Source: JAGOEX01 sp964630905 (lineage in GTDB: Bacteria > UBP6 > UBA1177). Taken from it: a stretch of DNA of 19,938 bases. The position numbers and the translations under genes are program-made. Positions 16,424 to 19,938 of this stretch are shown here, one piece after another. Each line of letters starts with the position of its first letter. Position 1 is the stretch's first letter. The notes beneath the pieces are model-generated. The model did no database searches and was not told the DNA's origin. It was given only the letters and a program-made list of their open reading frames with translations. Location: NCBI GenBank assembly GCA_964630905.1, contig CAZVWR010000058.1:1-19938 (forward strand), given 5' to 3'.

Positions 16424-17794
16424 ATGAAAAGTATTTTTCCCAGTGAATTCCTTCTTTTACGGAATATAAAACTGTTATATGTTGAAGATGATGATGATCT
16501 GAGAAACACTGTTTTTGTTTTTCTTAAGGATTTTTTTCACACCATTCACCTTGCATCTAACGGAAGTGAAGGATTAAAAAAATTCATTCAACACCGTCCC
16601 GATATTGTAATAACCGATCTGAGAATGCCTTACAAAGACGGAATACAGCTTACAAAGGAAATAAAAGCCATAAGCAGGAACATTCCGGTCATACTTAACA
16701 CAGCATTTGCTGAAATACCTGATCTTATAAGTGCCATAGAGGCAGGTGTTGACAGATATATACAAAAACCGGTTGATGCAAAGAACATTCTCGGTGTTCT
16801 TTACGACCTTTCGCTTCCTTTAATGCAGCAGGAACAGATAAGAGCACTGCAGGAACAAAACGCTCAGGAAAACTGGTTTTTCGCAAAAAGCCCTAAAATG
16901 AAAGAGGTTTTTGACAAAGCCAGAAGCGTTGCATGGACACCTTTTTCAGTAATATTAAGAGGAGAGACAGGCTCAGGGAAAAGTTATCTTGCCAGAGCGA
17001 TCCATGATATGAGCGGAAGGAAAAATCACCCGTTTGTTAAACTTGATCTGGGAACTTTGCCCGAAAATCTTATTGAAAGTGAACTTTTCGGACATGAAAA
17101 AGGGGCTTTTACCGGTGCCGATAAAAAAAGATACGGGGCTTTTGAATCTGCAAATAACGGAACAATTTTTCTTGATGAACTTGAGAATGCTTCGGCACAC
17201 CTTCAGTCAAGACTGCTCAGAGTCGTGGAAGAAAAAACCATCGTTCCTGTGGGTTCAAACACCCCTACAAACATTGATGTGCGGATAATCAGTGCCAGCA
17301 ACAAACCTCTTTTCGAGTTGGTAAAAGAAGGAAAATTCAGGGAAGACCTTTACTACAGGCTTGCAGAATTTGAAATAATTCTCCCCCCTTTACGGGAAAG
17401 AAAAGAGGATGTCACATGGCTTGCGTCAAGATTTATGATAGAAGCCGCAGATGAATTAAAGAAACAGGTCTATAATATTTCTAAAGATGCACAGGAATAT
17501 CTCTGTGACAGACCATGGTACGGAAATGTAAGGGAATTACGAAATTTTATCAGAAAAGCCGTTCTGCTTTCAAAGGGAAGTGCCATTACTCTTGACGATA
17601 TATCCGGCATAAATCAGGAGTCTTTAAAACATACCGGAGAGAACATACAGACCCGTAATTTCATGTCACTTGCTGATAACGAAAGGGAATATATTGAAAA
17701 GGCACTTCTTATCACTGACGGCAACAAAACAAAAGCCGCAATGCTTCTTGGAATAGATATCACCACTTTAAGAAGAAAACTGAAAAAATATTAA
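16424..17794 (+). CDS. sigma-54-dependent response regulator (NtrC family)
   Basis: Predicted two-component transcription activator of 456 residues that would remodel RpoN holoenzyme by ATP hydrolysis. The receiver domain (about 15-125) has Glu21-Asp22-Asp23 (YVEDDDD), phosphoacceptor Asp65 (VITDLRMP), Thr93 and Lys115 (IQKPVD). The AAA+ domain has Walker A GETGSGKS (180-187), the sigma-54-contacting GAFTGA loop (227-232), Walker B FLDELEN (Asp251-Glu252) and an arginine-finger region FREDLYYRL. A Fis-type helix-turn-helix closes the protein (about 417-456: GNKTKAAMLLGIDITTLRRKL). The ATG is preceded by TAAGG with a 7-nt gap. No sensor kinase is encoded in the window, so the partner is unknown. 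The gene sits between two sigma-54 promoters that share a palindrome, which makes local control likely. Confidence 0.95.
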   Translation: MKSIFPSEFLLLRNIKLLYVEDDDDLRNTVFVFLKDFFHTIHLASNGSEGLKKFIQHRPDIVITDLRMPYKDGIQLTKEIKAISRNIPVILNTAFAEIPDLISAIEAGVDRYIQKPVDAKNILGVLYDLSLPLMQQEQIRALQEQNAQENWFFAKSPKMKEVFDKARSVAWTPFSVILRGETGSGKSYLARAIHDMSGRKNHPFVKLDLGTLPENLIESELFGHEKGAFTGADKKRYGAFESANNGTIFLDELENASAHLQSRLLRVVEEKTIVPVGSNTPTNIDVRIISASNKPLFELVKEGKFREDLYYRLAEFEIILPPLRERKEDVTWLASRFMIEAADELKKQVYNISKDAQEYLCDRPWYGNVRELRNFIRKAVLLSKGSAITLDDISGINQESLKHTGENIQTRNFMSLADNEREYIEKALLITDGNKTKAAMLLGIDITTLRRKLKKY

Positions 17795-17808
17795 CAAAAA
17801 GAGTACAT

Positions 17809-17823
17809 GGGGCAAAATGCCCT
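17809..17823. promoter_or_regulatory. candidate activator binding site (palindrome) upstream of the unknown gene
   Basis: GGGGCAAAATGCCCT contains the perfect inverted repeat GGGCA-AAA-TGCCC (17810-17822). Its centre is about 95 bp upstream of the -12 element of the sigma-54 promoter at 17896-17912, almost the same distance as the related palindrome before the receiver gene. It lies 15 bp past the activator stop. A weak hairpin is possible, but no T-run follows, so a terminator is less likely. Confidence 0.55.
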
Positions 17824-17895
17824 GTCACAAAATCATCCATTTTGCAGCTCCGGCTCTAAGCAGCTGAATTAACTGAGTTTATTTTTTTAATTTAC

Positions 17896-17912
17896 CTGGC
17901 ATATCGTTTGCA
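17896..17912 (+). promoter_or_regulatory. sigma-54 (-24/-12) promoter of the unknown gene
   Basis: CTGGCATATCGTTTGCA contains TGGCAT, five bases, then TTGCA. This matches the RpoN consensus at the invariant GG and GC positions with correct spacing; the only -24 deviation is T for C at the last base. The predicted start is near 17923, about 43 nt before the ATG at 17966. Confidence 0.82.
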
Positions 17913-17965
17913 TATAAGCGGTTGCGTAAAGTTTTTTGTTTTTTCTTTTTAAAGGAAATAAGCAA

Positions 17966-19938
17966 ATGGCAAATATTGTTCACAAATCAGAAGCCCTTAG
18001 AGCCAACATGCTGGAAACACAGTCTGTTCATAACAATTTTTCAGAAAAAGAACTTTTCCTCCTTGAAATTGTTGCCCCTTTCCCAATGGTCACAAAAAGA
18101 TTGACCGATTATCTGAAAGAAAAACATCACCGTTTTCCCGATCTTGATGAAATAGTTGAGGGCTACAGATGGATAATCCTTGAAAACCTGTGGAGTTTTA
18201 TGAAACACCGGGAGAGAGAGAAAATATTCATCTGTTTTGCCGATGAACTGGTATCAATAACCTCATTCAAACTGAATCAGTCACAGTTACACCGTCTTAT
18301 AAACACACTTCTTGGCGCTGTGGAAATTCTTTATAAATTCTCAGGTCAAGAGACAACAGCAACATCTTCTTTGGCATACTATGTTGATATACTCGATAAA
18401 ATGTTATCTACAGACAATTTGGGACTGATCGAATCATCCAGTTATCTGAAAAAATATTTGGCCGGTGTGGCAACACAAGCGGCTTTGCAGAATACCGTTT
18501 TCAACATAATGAAAAAATCGCTGATAAAAAACATCCTCTACTGGAAGACAATACAGCCCTTTGCTGTCTGGGAATACGGTCTGGGAATTGAATACGGTCC
18601 TGAATCAAAGGAAGTTGACGAAATGTTAAAAACTCAATTCCCCCCAAAGTTGTTTGAAGATTCTGCCGAAATAATACATAATGCAAAATCATTCAAAAAC
18701 CTTCTTGTTGTGCCAGATTTTTCTTTTTTTACAGAGAACTTGCGTCGTTCGTTAGACCTGATATCTACACCGGAAAGCCGGATATATTATATTTTTTATC
18801 TTCTTGAGCTTGATTCGATGGCCGGAATGAGAGAGCACCTTCTCTTTGATCTTAACAGAATTCTGAAAACAGTTTTTCTTGATGATGATGAAAAAAGCAA
18901 ATTGTTTGTCACAAGGATATTCAATTTTTTCAAACCGGTTCAAAACCGTTTTCAGGGTGCAGTTCTGGATTGCATAAAAACCCTCGGAACCGAGATCGTA
19001 AGCAAGGCCGGCCCGGAATTAACCGACCACTATTTTGAAAAGGTTATAGAAGCAGGGTTTGTCTATCCCGAAATGAAAGGCGTCAGTTCTGACTGGCAGA
19101 TAATAATGAACCGGAATCATATCAAGAACATCCGTACCTGGCTTGAAATAATTGCGGTCGACCCTTCAAAATGCACAAAACTTCTTTCTGCACTCCTTAT
19201 CAACCTTAAAGTCGGCGGAGTTTTTATTTCCGATACAGACCTTTTTCAAAACGATGTCACCAAATTTCTTAACAGTAAGATCAGCTCTTCCTATCATATT
19301 GCAAGACAGATCGCTGTGCTGTTTCCGGTCTATTTCAATGAGATCGGTGCTGAGGGTGAACTGAGAAAAATATCCACTGCGATAGATGAACTCTTTCACA
19401 GGAATGACCGGCTGATCCATTTTCTCAGAAAGCAGATCCATGCCGAAAGCAACAACACACATATTGAGCTCGTAAAAATAATTTTTGATTTCTGGGTCAG
19501 CACGAAAAAAGAGATCCTGGCGGGGAGAGTTCCTCTGGATGTTTTTGAATCTCTTGATATTTCGGAACACTCTTTCCTTAAAATTCACGAGATCGCCTCC
19601 TCGGTGCTGGAAAAAGTCTCAGGAGATGTAGATGCCCTCTTCAGTATGGATACCGGTGAACTTTTTAAACTGCTCGATTCCATGAAAATTCCTGAAAGCA
19701 ATGAACTTAAAAAAGTTGAATATCTTTTCAAGTTGAATTTCCTTTTAAGAGAGAAATATTATTTCAATCCGGGAGATATTTCAAAAAAACTTAGAAATTT
19801 CAACTATATACCTAAAGAGCTGATCGAATCTCTTGAAAATGAGCTTTCTGCGGGAAATTGGAAAAAGGCGCTTAATTGTTCTTTTTCAATAATGTCATAT
19901 CTTAAAAACACCGTGCTTTCCGCAGAAAAGACTGAAGG
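17966..19938 (+). CDS. large protein of unknown function, 3'-truncated by the window
   Basis: The frame from ATG 17966 stays open to the last base, giving 657 visible residues with no stop. AAGGA (17952-17956) about 9 nt before the ATG is a plausible ribosome binding site. The protein begins MANIVHKSEALRANMLETQS and appears almost wholly alpha-helical, rich in Leu, Ile, Lys, Glu and Phe, with no signal peptide, no clear membrane segment and only a few scattered cysteines. No Walker motif, helix-turn-helix or other catalytic signature was found in the visible part. Segments such as LLEIVAPFPMVTKRL and ILENLWSFMKHRE look like conserved helices but I do not recognise the family. It is probably cytosolic, and a functional domain may lie beyond the window. 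The sigma-54 promoter and palindrome directly upstream point to control by the preceding NtrC-type regulator. Codon use resembles its neighbours. Confidence 0.85.
   Translation, partial: MANIVHKSEALRANMLETQSVHNNFSEKELFLLEIVAPFPMVTKRLTDYLKEKHHRFPDLDEIVEGYRWIILENLWSFMKHREREKIFICFADELVSITSFKLNQSQLHRLINTLLGAVEILYKFSGQETTATSSLAYYVDILDKMLSTDNLGLIESSSYLKKYLAGVATQAALQNTVFNIMKKSLIKNILYWKTIQPFAVWEYGLGIEYGPESKEVDEMLKTQFPPKLFEDSAEIIHNAKSFKNLLVVPDFSFFTENLRRSLDLISTPESRIYYIFYLLELDSMAGMREHLLFDLNRILKTVFLDDDEKSKLFVTRIFNFFKPVQNRFQGAVLDCIKTLGTEIVSKAGPELTDHYFEKVIEAGFVYPEMKGVSSDWQIIMNRNHIKNIRTWLEIIAVDPSKCTKLLSALLINLKVGGVFISDTDLFQNDVTKFLNSKISSSYHIARQIAVLFPVYFNEIGAEGELRKISTAIDELFHRNDRLIHFLRKQIHAESNNTHIELVKIIFDFWVSTKKEILAGRVPLDVFESLDISEHSFLKIHEIASSVLEKVSGDVDALFSMDTGELFKLLDSMKIPESNELKKVEYLFKLNFLLREKYYFNPGDISKKLRNFNYIPKELIESLENELSAGNWKKALNCSFSIMSYLKNTVLSAEKTE

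Noticed and set aside
17840..17895. Intrinsic terminator after the activator gene (CAGCT/AGCTG repeat with a later T-run)
   Set aside because: The 5-bp stem has a 12-nt loop and the T-run starts well over 10 nt after it, so it does not fit a canonical terminator.
17922..18104. Small plus-strand frame of 60 codons overlapping the start of the large unknown gene
   Set aside because: It begins near the predicted sigma-54 transcript start, has no ribosome binding site, and is out of frame with the convincing long frame at 17966.
19166..19588. Minus-strand frame of 140 codons at the right end
   Set aside because: It is antisense to the long plus-strand frame from 17966, which has a ribosome binding site and promoter and stays open for over 1.9 kb.

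Overview
The window is about 20 kb of ordinary, densely coded bacterial chromosome, moderately AT-rich by eye. It most likely comes from an uncultured Gram-negative lineage. The support is a RecC/RecB pair, a lipoprotein with a lipobox, an MltB-type murein transglycosylase, and an NtrC-type activator with matching sigma-54 promoters. Two exported proteins carry long Asp/Glu-rich low-complexity stretches, a style I associate with deltaproteobacteria-like and other uncultured lineages. I cannot name the taxon. I saw no rRNA, tRNA, insertion sequence, phage gene or CRISPR array.

Layout. Positions 1-1190 (+) hold the 3' part of an unrecognised Cys-rich protein. Positions 1356-6019 (+) hold dnaE (replicative polymerase alpha subunit) overlapping by ATGA with an MltB-like lytic transglycosylase. 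The transglycosylase meets a minus-strand secreted zinc metallopeptidase (6016-8298) tail to tail, and both stop codons lie inside one TTAA. Continuing on the minus strand are recB (8392-11646), recC (11643-14885) and a lipoprotein gene (14904-15665). These three are read in the order lipoprotein, recC, recB behind a strong sigma-70-type promoter. No recD is adjacent.

The right end (15771-19938) is the most interesting part. A stand-alone CheY-like receiver gene (-) diverges from an NtrC-type response regulator (+), which is followed by a large protein of unknown function (+) that runs off the window. Both the receiver gene and the unknown gene have near-perfect sigma-54 (-24/-12) promoters. 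Each promoter has a GGCA-N3-TGCC palindrome about 95-99 bp upstream, a natural place for the local activator to bind. I read this as a compact, self-contained sigma-54 regulon whose output is the unrecognised protein and a receiver-only protein. The promoters and palindromes are visible in the sequence; the regulatory link is inference.

Intergenic gaps are all under 300 bp: 1191-1355, 8299-8391, 15666-15770, 16173-16423 and 17795-17965. I found no convincing intrinsic terminator in any of them.
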